Below, piece after piece: positions 48,183 to 55,456 of a stretch of 64,000 nt of DNA. How positions within the stretch are numbered: position 1 is the stretch's first letter; each line of letters opens with the position of its first letter. The DNA lies in NCBI GenBank assembly GCA_046331625.1, contig JAXLQL010000038.1:1-64000 (forward strand), given 5' to 3'. Origin of the DNA: JAXLQL01 sp046331625 (GTDB taxonomy: Bacteria; Acidobacteriota; Terriglobia; Bryobacterales; Bryobacteraceae). The translations under genes and the position numbers were made by a program. The notes under the pieces were generated by a model. The model was not told the DNA's origin and did no database searches. It saw only the letters and a program-made list of their open reading frames with translations.

Positions 48183-50018
48183 ATGAAACCTCGGCCGATC
48201 GTCGCGCTATTCGTGTGTCTGCTCGCGGGGCTGCTCGCCGCGCAGTCTGCTGGACTTGTCATTCAGGGCGTCGTACTCGATCCTTCGGGTGCGCCGGCTG
48301 CCGAAGTCACCGTAGAACTCGCTGCCGGATCGGTGACCGTGCAGCAGACGAAGACTGACGTGAAGGGGCGCTTTCGTTTTGCGGGGCTTCGCAAGGGTTG
48401 GTATCTCGTTCGCGTGCGGCAAGTCGGGGGCGGGCTAGCGTCGAAGACGGCCGAGGCCGGAGCGGCGGCTGTGGAATTGCGACTCCCGCCCGCCGGTGTG
48501 GCGGGCAGCATCCCGGGTGGAGCCGCGAGTGGCGTGATCGGAGGCATTATCGGCGGAGTTCCCGCCGCTCCGCCACCGCCGCCGATGCTCGCCGAGCGGG
48601 CGATGAACACCGAAGAATACTCGCACCCAGGCGAGCACGGCTTCGCCAGCGTCGCGCGCCGGCCGCTCTCCACATTCTCCGCTGATGTTGACACTGCCTC
48701 GTACTCGAACATCCGCCGCTTCCTGCGCGAAGGGCGCCTTCCTCCAAAAGAAGCTGTTCGCATCGAGGAGATGCTGAACTACTTCCGCTACTCGTATCCC
48801 GATCCGCCACCGAACCAGCCCGTCTCGATCACCGCTGGAATGGCCGAGTGCCCCTGGAACCGCGAACATGCGCTCGTGCGGATCGGCATCAAGACGCGCG
48901 CCATCGCCGCCGACCGGCTTCCGCCCGCGAACCTCGTCTTCCTCATCGATGTCTCGGGCTCGATGTACGATCCGCTGAAACTTCCGCTGCTCAAGAAGTC
49001 GTTCGCGCTCCTGATCGACCGGCTCCGCTCGCAGGACCGCGTCTCGATCGTCGTCTACGCGGGAGCCGCCGGGACCGTGCTGCCCTCCACGCCTGGATCG
49101 CAGAAAGAGAAAATCCGCGCGGCGCTCGAGTCGCTGCAAGCGGGAGGCAGCACGGCCGGAGGCGCGGGCATCCAACTCGCCTACGCCACCGCGCGCGAGA
49201 ACTTCATCCGCGGCGGGAACAATCGCGTGATCCTCGCCACCGATGGCGATTTCAACGTCGGCGTGTCGAGCGATGACGAACTGGTGAAGCTCATCCGCGG
49301 CGAACGCGACCGAGGCATCTTCCTCACGGTGCTCGGCTACGGATACGGCAACCTCAAGGACTCGAAACTCGAGAAGCTCGCCGATCACGGCAACGGCCAT
49401 TACGCCTACGTGGACTCGCTGCTCGAAGCGCGCAAGGTGCTTGTGCAGGAGATGGGCGCGACCATGCTCACGGTGGCCAAAGACGTGAAGCTGCAAGTGG
49501 AGTTCAACCCCGCCCATGTGCGCGCGTGGCGTCTCATCGGATACGACAACCGCCGCCTCAAAGACGAGGACTTCAAGAACGACAAGAAAGATGCAGGCGA
49601 TCTCGGCGCCGGGCACAGCGTCACGGCGCTCTATGAGGTGGTCCCGGTAGGCGCGAAGACGAAGATCGCCGATGATCCGCTCAAGTACCAACAAGTGACC
49701 ACGCGACCCGATGCGGCGGGAAGCGCCGAGGCGCTCACCGTCAAAGTTCGATACAAAGACCCAGCCGCGTCTGTCAGCAAGGAAATCGCGATGACCACCG
49801 CGTATGCCAAGCCGCCGATGCGAGAGGCGCCGGCTGACTTCCGCTTCGCAGCGGGGCTCGCCGAGTTCGGGCTGCTTCTTGCGGGTTCCGAATACAAAGG
49901 CACGGCTAATTACGCATCCGCGATCGGGTTGCTCGAAAGTGCTCCCACCGACGAGAACGGCTGGCGCTCGGAGGCCATCTTCCTTGCCAAGACCGCGCGC
50001 ACGCTGGCCGTGCGGTAA
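48183..50018 (+). CDS. YfbK-type von Willebrand factor A protein with carboxypeptidase-regulatory domain
   Basis: A 611-aa exported protein. Signal peptide about 1-20 from ATG 48183; the GTG at 48156 in the same frame would spoil the signal. Residues about 25-105 form a carboxypeptidase-regulatory-like domain (IQGVVLDPSGAPAAEVTVEL). A Gly/Ala/Pro linker leads to the YfbK N-region (PLSTFSADVDTASYSNIRRF, VRIEEMLNYFRYSYPDPPPN). The vWA domain has the MIDAS motif LVFLIDVSGSMYDPLKLPLL, a GGSTAGGAGIQLAYATA segment and ILATDGDFNVG. A YfbK C-terminal domain follows (SVTALYEVVPVG). Family members are surface or periplasmic proteins of unclear function, common in Bacteroidetes and acidobacteria. Confidence 0.92.
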   Translation: MKPRPIVALFVCLLAGLLAAQSAGLVIQGVVLDPSGAPAAEVTVELAAGSVTVQQTKTDVKGRFRFAGLRKGWYLVRVRQVGGGLASKTAEAGAAAVELRLPPAGVAGSIPGGAASGVIGGIIGGVPAAPPPPPMLAERAMNTEEYSHPGEHGFASVARRPLSTFSADVDTASYSNIRRFLREGRLPPKEAVRIEEMLNYFRYSYPDPPPNQPVSITAGMAECPWNREHALVRIGIKTRAIAADRLPPANLVFLIDVSGSMYDPLKLPLLKKSFALLIDRLRSQDRVSIVVYAGAAGTVLPSTPGSQKEKIRAALESLQAGGSTAGGAGIQLAYATARENFIRGGNNRVILATDGDFNVGVSSDDELVKLIRGERDRGIFLTVLGYGYGNLKDSKLEKLADHGNGHYAYVDSLLEARKVLVQEMGATMLTVAKDVKLQVEFNPAHVRAWRLIGYDNRRLKDEDFKNDKKDAGDLGAGHSVTALYEVVPVGAKTKIADDPLKYQQVTTRPDAAGSAEALTVKVRYKDPAASVSKEIAMTTAYAKPPMREAPADFRFAAGLAEFGLLLAGSEYKGTANYASAIGLLESAPTDENGWRSEAIFLAKTARTLAVR

Positions 50019-50035
50019 CGGCCTCGCCAGTCGGC

Positions 50036-50041
50036 TATAAT
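50036..50041 (+). promoter_or_regulatory. Consensus -10 TATAAT before the PP2C gene
   Basis: Perfect TATAAT, 10 nt upstream of GTG 50052, with no Shine-Dalgarno sequence and no good -35. A transcript start at about 50048 would leave a 3-5 nt leader. Confidence 0.55.
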
Positions 50042-50051
50042 TCGAGAGCAC

Positions 50052-50762
50052 GTGCTCGAAGCGTATGGACTCTCGGACCCTGGATGCGTCCGAAAAAACA
50101 ATGAGGATTCTTATCTAATCGAACCTGCGCTCGGATTGTGCCTGCTCGCCGATGGCATGGGGGGGGCGCAAGCGGGCGAGACGGCGTCGCTGCTTGCGGT
50201 GCAGACCGCGGCCGATTTCATCCGCTCGGCGCCGGTTCGGAGCGAGACCGTGCTTCGCGACTCTTTCGATGAGGCGAACCGCACGGTGCTGGCCAAGGCG
50301 GCCTCCGAGGTCCAGTACACGGGCATGGGTACCACGATGGTCGGCTTGCTCGACAACGGCGACGAGATCGCGATTGCGAGCGTCGGCGATAGCCGCGCGT
50401 ACCTATTCAATAATGGTGGGCTCCAGCCGTTGACCGAAGACCAGACGTGGGCCAACGAAGTGGGGCGGAAGCTGGGGCTCGACGACGAGCGGCTGAGGAA
50501 CCACCCGTTCCGTCACGTGCTCACCATGGCGATCGGCGTAGACAACACGCTCCGAATCAATTCTCGTTCCCTACGTTTGGGGGCAGATTCTCTGGTTTTG
50601 CTGTGCTCGGATGGCCTTCACGGTGTGGTCTCGCAAGAAAATATCGTTTCCGGGCTAAAAAACTTGGGAACTTTGGAGGCCAAATGCCACTATCTAATAG
50701 AGGCTGCACGCAAGGCTGGCGGGCCGGATAACATAACCGCGATTCTGGTTCGTAAGCTCTAG
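50052..50762 (+). CDS. PP2C-family Ser/Thr protein phosphatase
   Basis: A 236-aa metal-dependent phosphatase that would reverse Hanks-kinase phosphorylation. The full PP2C pattern is present: SDPGCVRKNNEDSYLIEPAL (metal Asp/Glu), LCLLADGMGGAQAGETAS, TGMGTTMVGLLDNGDEIAIA, SVGDSRAYLFNNGGLQPLTE, and the C-terminal LLCSDGLHGV plus GGPDNITAILVRKL. It starts at GTG 50052 exactly where the family begins. No kinase is adjacent; the only kinase visible is at the left edge of the window. Two or three surface-protein genes follow in the same direction. Confidence 0.95.
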   Translation: MLEAYGLSDPGCVRKNNEDSYLIEPALGLCLLADGMGGAQAGETASLLAVQTAADFIRSAPVRSETVLRDSFDEANRTVLAKAASEVQYTGMGTTMVGLLDNGDEIAIASVGDSRAYLFNNGGLQPLTEDQTWANEVGRKLGLDDERLRNHPFRHVLTMAIGVDNTLRINSRSLRLGADSLVLLCSDGLHGVVSQENIVSGLKNLGTLEAKCHYLIEAARKAGGPDNITAILVRKL

Positions 50763-50782
50763 CTCTGCCTCGGTGGCAATCC

Positions 50783-51433
50783 ATGTTTTCTTGCGCGTGG
50801 CGGGCGTGCTGGGTGGCGGTGTGCCTGCTCGTGGGTTTTGCGCTCCAGGGTCGGCTGTGGGCGGAAACCGCAATTCTTCAAATCAGGGTTCTGCATGGCG
50901 AGGGCGGCGTGTATCCGGCTGGATCGCGGCCGGCGCAAGGCGTCGGGGTCCAGGTCACGGATGAGACGGGAGCCCCCGTGCTTGGAGCGCGGGTCAGCTT
51001 TCTGTTACCGGAAGAGGGTCCGAGCGGAGCGTTCTCGCCCGGGCTGCGGACCGCGCTCGCGGTCACTGGCGGAGATGGAAAAGCGATCGCGCCTGCTCCG
51101 ATGCTCGGCGCCGAGAGCGGACCACTGCGGGTCCGCGTGATCGCGGCGAAAGATCAAGCGCGGGCGGGATGCATCGTGAACCAGTTCGTAGCTGCTTCGG
51201 TGCGCGTGCAGAGTCCGGCGGTGTCAGCGCTGCGCGAAGCTCCGCAGCCGCGCGTGAGCCGGGGCGGCGGTCGCGCACGGTGGTTGATGATCGTGGGGGG
51301 GGCGGTTGCGGGAGGGCTCGCGGTGGGGTTGACACGGCATGGTTCGGCGAGCTCTTCGCCGGCCGCCGCAGCGGCGGTTACGGTTGCAGCGCCACGCGTC
51401 GGGACCCCAATCATATCGGTGGGCCGCCCATGA
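50783..51433 (+). CDS. Exported Ig-like protein with C-terminal membrane anchor
   Basis: A 216-aa protein. N-terminal signal (about 5-27, CWVAVCLLVGFALQGRLWA). Residues about 30-120 form a beta-sandwich with the bacterial Ig-like/carboxypeptidase-type wording VQVTDETGAPVLGARVSFLL. A second hydrophobic segment (RWLMIVGGAVAGGLAVGLTR, about 172-190) precedes an Ala-rich tail. This 'Ig-like domain plus late TM plus short tail' layout recurs in acidobacterial secreted proteins; function unknown. It starts 20 bp after the phosphatase stop and overlaps the next gene by ATGA. Confidence 0.72.
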   Translation: MFSCAWRACWVAVCLLVGFALQGRLWAETAILQIRVLHGEGGVYPAGSRPAQGVGVQVTDETGAPVLGARVSFLLPEEGPSGAFSPGLRTALAVTGGDGKAIAPAPMLGAESGPLRVRVIAAKDQARAGCIVNQFVAASVRVQSPAVSALREAPQPRVSRGGGRARWLMIVGGAVAGGLAVGLTRHGSASSSPAAAAAVTVAAPRVGTPIISVGRP

Positions 51434-52116
51434 ACGCGATTCTGATGTTGGCGTTGTGGGCCGGCATGCAACTGCCGCGCGCTGGATGCTCGCTGAATGC
51501 GGCGGGCGAGTTGCGCGTGGTTCAGGGCGTTGGCGGAAATTTGATTTCCGGCGCCGCGGAGCGTATCGGCGTACGCGATGCGGCTTGTTCGGACAACCTG
51601 GCACTCATCGGCGATGGCCAGGAGTTCCTCGTGATTGCGGGGAACGATGTAGTGGCTCGCCGTCCCAAGACGGGCGAGCGCACCTTGCTGGGCATCACGC
51701 GGGTCTCAGCAGGTGTTTGGGAACCGGGGTGGATCCACCTGTGGGCACACAGCCGCTGGACCACCCTTCCGGTTACCGGAGATTGGCTCGCGTTTTCGCC
51801 GGGCGGCGACGGCGTGCTCGCGGTGGTGCGCGATGGCGATGGCGCGGTGCTGCGCCGGCTGGATGCTTCGGGTCGCGTGCTCGAGGAATCGCCCGCAGGT
51901 GATTCGGTGCGCGCCGCGTTCGTTTGGCCGGATCGTGCGATGGCGCTGGTCACCGGCGACGGCGTCGTGTTCCGCAGTGGCGCGCGCGAACAGAAGCTGC
52001 CGATCGAAGCCGAATCGCTCGCGGCCATGTCTGACGATTGGGTGGAAGCGCGGGGAGTGGGCAGCTACGCGATCCGCCGCAAGGGAGAGCGCATCGAATG
52101 GTTCGCCTTGCCCTGA
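51430..52116 (+). CDS. Secreted propeller-like protein of unknown function
   Basis: A 228-aa protein with a short signal (MNAILMLALWAGMQLPRAGC), possibly a lipoprotein at Cys20. The rest is a run of short beta strands separated by GDG and SG turns (LALIGDGQEFLVIAGNDVVA, WLAFSPGGDGVLAVVRDGDG), suggesting a WD40- or PQQ-like propeller. Family not recognised. Start ATG 51430 overlaps the previous stop; its 3' end overlaps the HYDIN-type gene by 19 bp, so 50783-53462 behaves as one operon. Confidence 0.68.
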   Translation: MNAILMLALWAGMQLPRAGCSLNAAGELRVVQGVGGNLISGAAERIGVRDAACSDNLALIGDGQEFLVIAGNDVVARRPKTGERTLLGITRVSAGVWEPGWIHLWAHSRWTTLPVTGDWLAFSPGGDGVLAVVRDGDGAVLRRLDASGRVLEESPAGDSVRAAFVWPDRAMALVTGDGVVFRSGAREQKLPIEAESLAAMSDDWVEARGVGSYAIRRKGERIEWFALP

Positions 52117-53462
52117 TTCTGCTTGCGGCGCCGTTGGCATGGGCGCAACTCGCCGTGTACACGCTCGATTCGGCGGGTCGCGAAACGGCGGCCGAAGGCG
52201 TGGTCGATATCGGCAAGACATTCGCCGGAGACACGCTCGAACAGCGCGTGCGCTTGCGCAATCTCGGCGCGGCTTCGATGCAGTTGACCACGCTGCGCAT
52301 CAGCGGACCGGCCTATTCGCTCGACGGGCATCCCACGGTCCCGCATTTGATCGCGCCGGGTTCGAACGTCGATTTCCGCGTGCGCTTCCAGCCGCAGGCG
52401 TTCGGGGTCTACTCAGCCACGCTACAGGCGAACGACCGGACCGCGGTGTTTCGCGCGACCGCGGAGCAGGGCATCACGGTGCTGCTCGAAACGAACGGGG
52501 CGCTGGCGGTGGTGGATCGCGCGACGCCGGTGGACTTCGGCCGCGTGGAGCGCGGGCAAGCGCTGCCGCGGCGATTCTACTTTCGCAATGACGGAACGGC
52601 GGCAGTAGCGGTGGGGCGGGTGGACGTTACGGGGTCGGCATTTGCGGGCGAGACGATCGCGGCGTTGCCGCTGCGCTTCGAACCCGGAGCTTCGCGCGCT
52701 TACGAGATTCGCTTCGCGCCGACGCGGTCGGGGATCCTCGAGGGGAGCCTTAGTCTCGATGATCGCGTGTATCGCTTGCAAGGCGTCGCGCTCGAACCAC
52801 CGTTGCCCGAGGCGCGAATCGTGTTCACGGGCACTGCAGGCGCGGTCAGCGGAGAGCAGCGTCAATTGCAGGTCCGCTTCACGGAGCCTTCGCGCACCAC
52901 GGCGACTGCCACGCTCTCGCTCGCGTTCGAGCCGGCCGCTGGACTCGGTGACGATCCGGGCGTGCAGTTCCTGCGGGGTTCGGCGCGATCGGCTGCGCTC
53001 TCCATCGTGGAAGGCGAGGCGGCGGCTCGCTGGAACGGCTCGAGCGATGTGATCTTCCAGACGGGGACCACGGCGGGCGTGTTGGTGTTTCGCCTGCAGG
53101 CTGGGGCGCGCAACTACGAAGAGCGCATCTCGATCGCGCCTGCTGCACCCAAGATCGATAGTGCGAAGGCGGCTCGGGTGAATGGCGGAATCGAGGTGAC
53201 CATCACTGGCTTCGACAACACACGATCGGCATCGAGCGCGGCGTTCACGTTCTTCGACAAGGCGGGGCGCGCGATCGGAGACGCCGTGCGCGTTGCCGTT
53301 GGCCCGGAGTTCGCGAAACATTTTCGCGAATCTTCGTTGGGCGGCGTTTTCCTGATGCGAGCGCAGTTTCCGGTGAGCGGAGACGCGCTGCAGATCACGG
53401 GCGTGGAAGTGGAACTGACCAACTCGGCCGGAGCCGGAAAATCCGAACGAGTGGCGTTCTGA
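52098..53462 (+). CDS. Secreted choice-of-anchor / HYDIN (ASPM-SPD2-Hydin) domain protein
   Basis: A 454-aa exported protein, signal peptide about 1-16 (LALILLAAPLAWAQ). Two MSP/HYDIN-type beta-sandwich domains follow: VVDIGKTFAGDTLEQRVRLR with LIAPGSNVDFRVRFQPQAFG, and PVDFGRVERGQALPRRFYFR with FEPGASRAYEIRFAPTRSGI. The C-terminal half is a further Ig-like region ending ITGVEVELTNSAGAGKSERV. These domains bind partners in larger surface assemblies; a specific role is not known. It is the last gene of the operon after two other secreted proteins; 131 bp of non-coding DNA follow. Confidence 0.85.
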   Translation: MVRLALILLAAPLAWAQLAVYTLDSAGRETAAEGVVDIGKTFAGDTLEQRVRLRNLGAASMQLTTLRISGPAYSLDGHPTVPHLIAPGSNVDFRVRFQPQAFGVYSATLQANDRTAVFRATAEQGITVLLETNGALAVVDRATPVDFGRVERGQALPRRFYFRNDGTAAVAVGRVDVTGSAFAGETIAALPLRFEPGASRAYEIRFAPTRSGILEGSLSLDDRVYRLQGVALEPPLPEARIVFTGTAGAVSGEQRQLQVRFTEPSRTTATATLSLAFEPAAGLGDDPGVQFLRGSARSAALSIVEGEAAARWNGSSDVIFQTGTTAGVLVFRLQAGARNYEERISIAPAAPKIDSAKAARVNGGIEVTITGFDNTRSASSAAFTFFDKAGRAIGDAVRVAVGPEFAKHFRESSLGGVFLMRAQFPVSGDALQITGVEVELTNSAGAGKSERVAF

Positions 53463-53593
53463 CCGGGTAGGAAGTTTTTACCGGCCCCGGCCGGGCAGAA
53501 GACACGCGCTCTGGCCGCGCCCGTTGTTGGGAATCAACCATTTGCGCCGAATGGTCTCGAGCGTGCTTCGCCTCCACGCATAAGGAGGTCAGC

Positions 53594-55348
53594 ATGAGAC
53601 TGACAATCACCGCCCTCTGCGCCCTGACTTGCATGGCGCAGCAACAGCCCACCGTCCAGATCACCAAGCCCGTGGTGACGCTCGACCAAACTCCGGTCTT
53701 CCGCACCACGGTGGTTTCGCGAACCGTGAAGTCCATCAACTATCGCCACAGAAGCGGCGCGACCAAGGTCAATTTCGAAGGCACGTCGATCCTGCCGAAG
53801 GCCACCGGCGAAGCCAAGGTGGAGAGTAAGAAAGGCTACGTGGAAATCGAAGTCGAGTTCCGCGGCATGAAGCCCGCGCAGCAATCCGGCGAGCAATGGC
53901 TCACCTGGGTGCTGTGGGCGATCTCGCCGGAAGGCCGCGCCACCAACCTCGGCGAACTTCTGCTCGACTCCGAAGGCCGCGCCAAGGTGAACGTCACCAC
54001 GGAGCTGCAAGCGTTCGGCATGATCGTCACCGCCGAGCCTTACTACGCCGTCACGCAGCCCTCGAACATGGTGGGGCTCGAAAACATCGTACGCAAAGAC
54101 ACACTCGGCAAAGTGGAAGACATGACCGCGAATTACGATCTGCTCGATCGCGTGGAGTATCCATTTCGCCATGACGAAGTCCGCGCCGGCGAGCCAGTCT
54201 CGGCCGGCAAAAGGCCCGCGCCGCTCGAGTTGCTGGAGGCTGAGCGCGCGGTCCGCATTGCTCGCTGGACCGGCGCGGACCAATACGCCGTCGGCGAGTT
54301 TCGCAAAGCCGAGCAACTGCTCGAGCAATCGCGCGACTATCACGTGCGCAAGCAGACCAAGCCCACGGCGATGATCGCGCGGCAGGCAGTGCAGACGGCG
54401 GAAGACGCGCGCGCGATCACGGTGAAGCGGATCCAGGCGGAGCGCTTGGAAGCCGAGCGTCGCGCGGCTGCGGAGCGGGAAGCGGCGGAGCGCGCTAAGG
54501 CCGAAGCTGCTTCGGCGGCGAAGCTGAAGGCGGAGGAGGATGCGCGCTTGGAGGCTGCGCTGCGGGCTCGCGCCGATGCGGATCGGCGGCAGGCGGAAGC
54601 TGCTCGCGTACAGGCGGAAGAACAACAGCGGATCGAGGCGGAACGGCGGACTCGCGCCGAAGCGGAGCGTGTGGCCGCCGAGCGCGCCAAAGCGGAAGCG
54701 GATGCCGCGCGACAACTCGCGGCGAAGGAGAAGGCGGAAGCAGAGGCCGCTCGCGCTGCGGCGATCGCGCAGCAACAGGCTCTCGCGTCGGATGTGGAGA
54801 AGGCTCGCGCCGCAGCGGCTGAGGCGGAGCGGCAACGCGCCCGTGCCGAAGGTGAGCGGGCGCAAGCCGAAGGCGAGCGAGAGAAACTCCGGCAGCAATT
54901 GCGGGATCAATTGAACGCGATCCTCGAGACGACGGATACTGCGCGCGGACTCATCGTGAACATGAGCGATGTGCTGTTCGACTTCGGCAAATACACGCTG
55001 AAACCGGGCACGCGCGAGAAACTGGCGCGGCTTTCGGGGTTGGTGCTGGCGTATCCGGGATTGCGGCTCGACGTGGAAGGCCACACCGACAGCATCGGGA
55101 CGGACGAGTTCAATCAGAGGCTTTCCGAGCAGCGGGCGGGGGCGGTCCGGGAATATCTCGTGAGTCAGGGCGTCAACTCGGGCAACGTCAGCGCGCGTGG
55201 GTTGGGAAAGACGCAGCCGGTTGCTTCGAATCAAACGGCCGAGGGGCGGCAGCGGAATCGGCGCGTGGAACTGGTGGTTTCCGGGGAAATTATCGGGACC
55301 AAGATTTCGCACGCGCGCCCGGCGGGGCATGAGCAGGGCAGCCGGTAG
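53594..55348 (+). CDS. OmpA-family protein with long coiled coil
   Basis: A 584-aa envelope protein. Signal peptide about 1-15 (LTITALCALTCMAQ). About residues 20-190 form a beta-rich domain of unknown family. Residues about 210-450 are a highly charged Ala/Glu/Arg heptad coiled coil (AERRAAAEREAAERAKAEAA). The last 115 residues are a complete OmpA peptidoglycan-binding domain: MSDVLFDFGKYTLKPGTREK, LDVEGHTDSIGTDEFNQRLS, QRNRRVELVV. It would link the outer membrane or periplasm to peptidoglycan, with the coiled coil as spacer. A strong AAGGAGGT ribosome site precedes ATG 53594. The base composition of the coiled coil is repeat-like but not tandem at DNA level. Confidence 0.92.
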   Translation: MRLTITALCALTCMAQQQPTVQITKPVVTLDQTPVFRTTVVSRTVKSINYRHRSGATKVNFEGTSILPKATGEAKVESKKGYVEIEVEFRGMKPAQQSGEQWLTWVLWAISPEGRATNLGELLLDSEGRAKVNVTTELQAFGMIVTAEPYYAVTQPSNMVGLENIVRKDTLGKVEDMTANYDLLDRVEYPFRHDEVRAGEPVSAGKRPAPLELLEAERAVRIARWTGADQYAVGEFRKAEQLLEQSRDYHVRKQTKPTAMIARQAVQTAEDARAITVKRIQAERLEAERRAAAEREAAERAKAEAASAAKLKAEEDARLEAALRARADADRRQAEAARVQAEEQQRIEAERRTRAEAERVAAERAKAEADAARQLAAKEKAEAEAARAAAIAQQQALASDVEKARAAAAEAERQRARAEGERAQAEGEREKLRQQLRDQLNAILETTDTARGLIVNMSDVLFDFGKYTLKPGTREKLARLSGLVLAYPGLRLDVEGHTDSIGTDEFNQRLSEQRAGAVREYLVSQGVNSGNVSARGLGKTQPVASNQTAEGRQRNRRVELVVSGEIIGTKISHARPAGHEQGSR

Positions 55349-55444
55349 CGGCTGTCCACTGTCGAACGCCGCGTCCCACAACCGAACAGGAGCGGTTCAG
55401 CAATCGCTTGAAATCGCTCGCGAACCCATGGGCTCTGGATTGCA

Positions 55445-55450
55445 TATCCT
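55445..55450 (+). promoter_or_regulatory. -10-like hexamer TATCCT before the ADOP permease gene
   Basis: TATCCT ends 6 nt before ATG 55457, with no Shine-Dalgarno sequence. It matches the leaderless arrangement seen at other genes of the window. Confidence 0.35.
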
Positions 55451-55456
55451 GAGCCC

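Noticed and set aside
53470..53520. Terminator hairpin after the HYDIN-type gene
   Set aside because: A GC-rich imperfect palindrome is present, but no U-tract follows on the plus strand.
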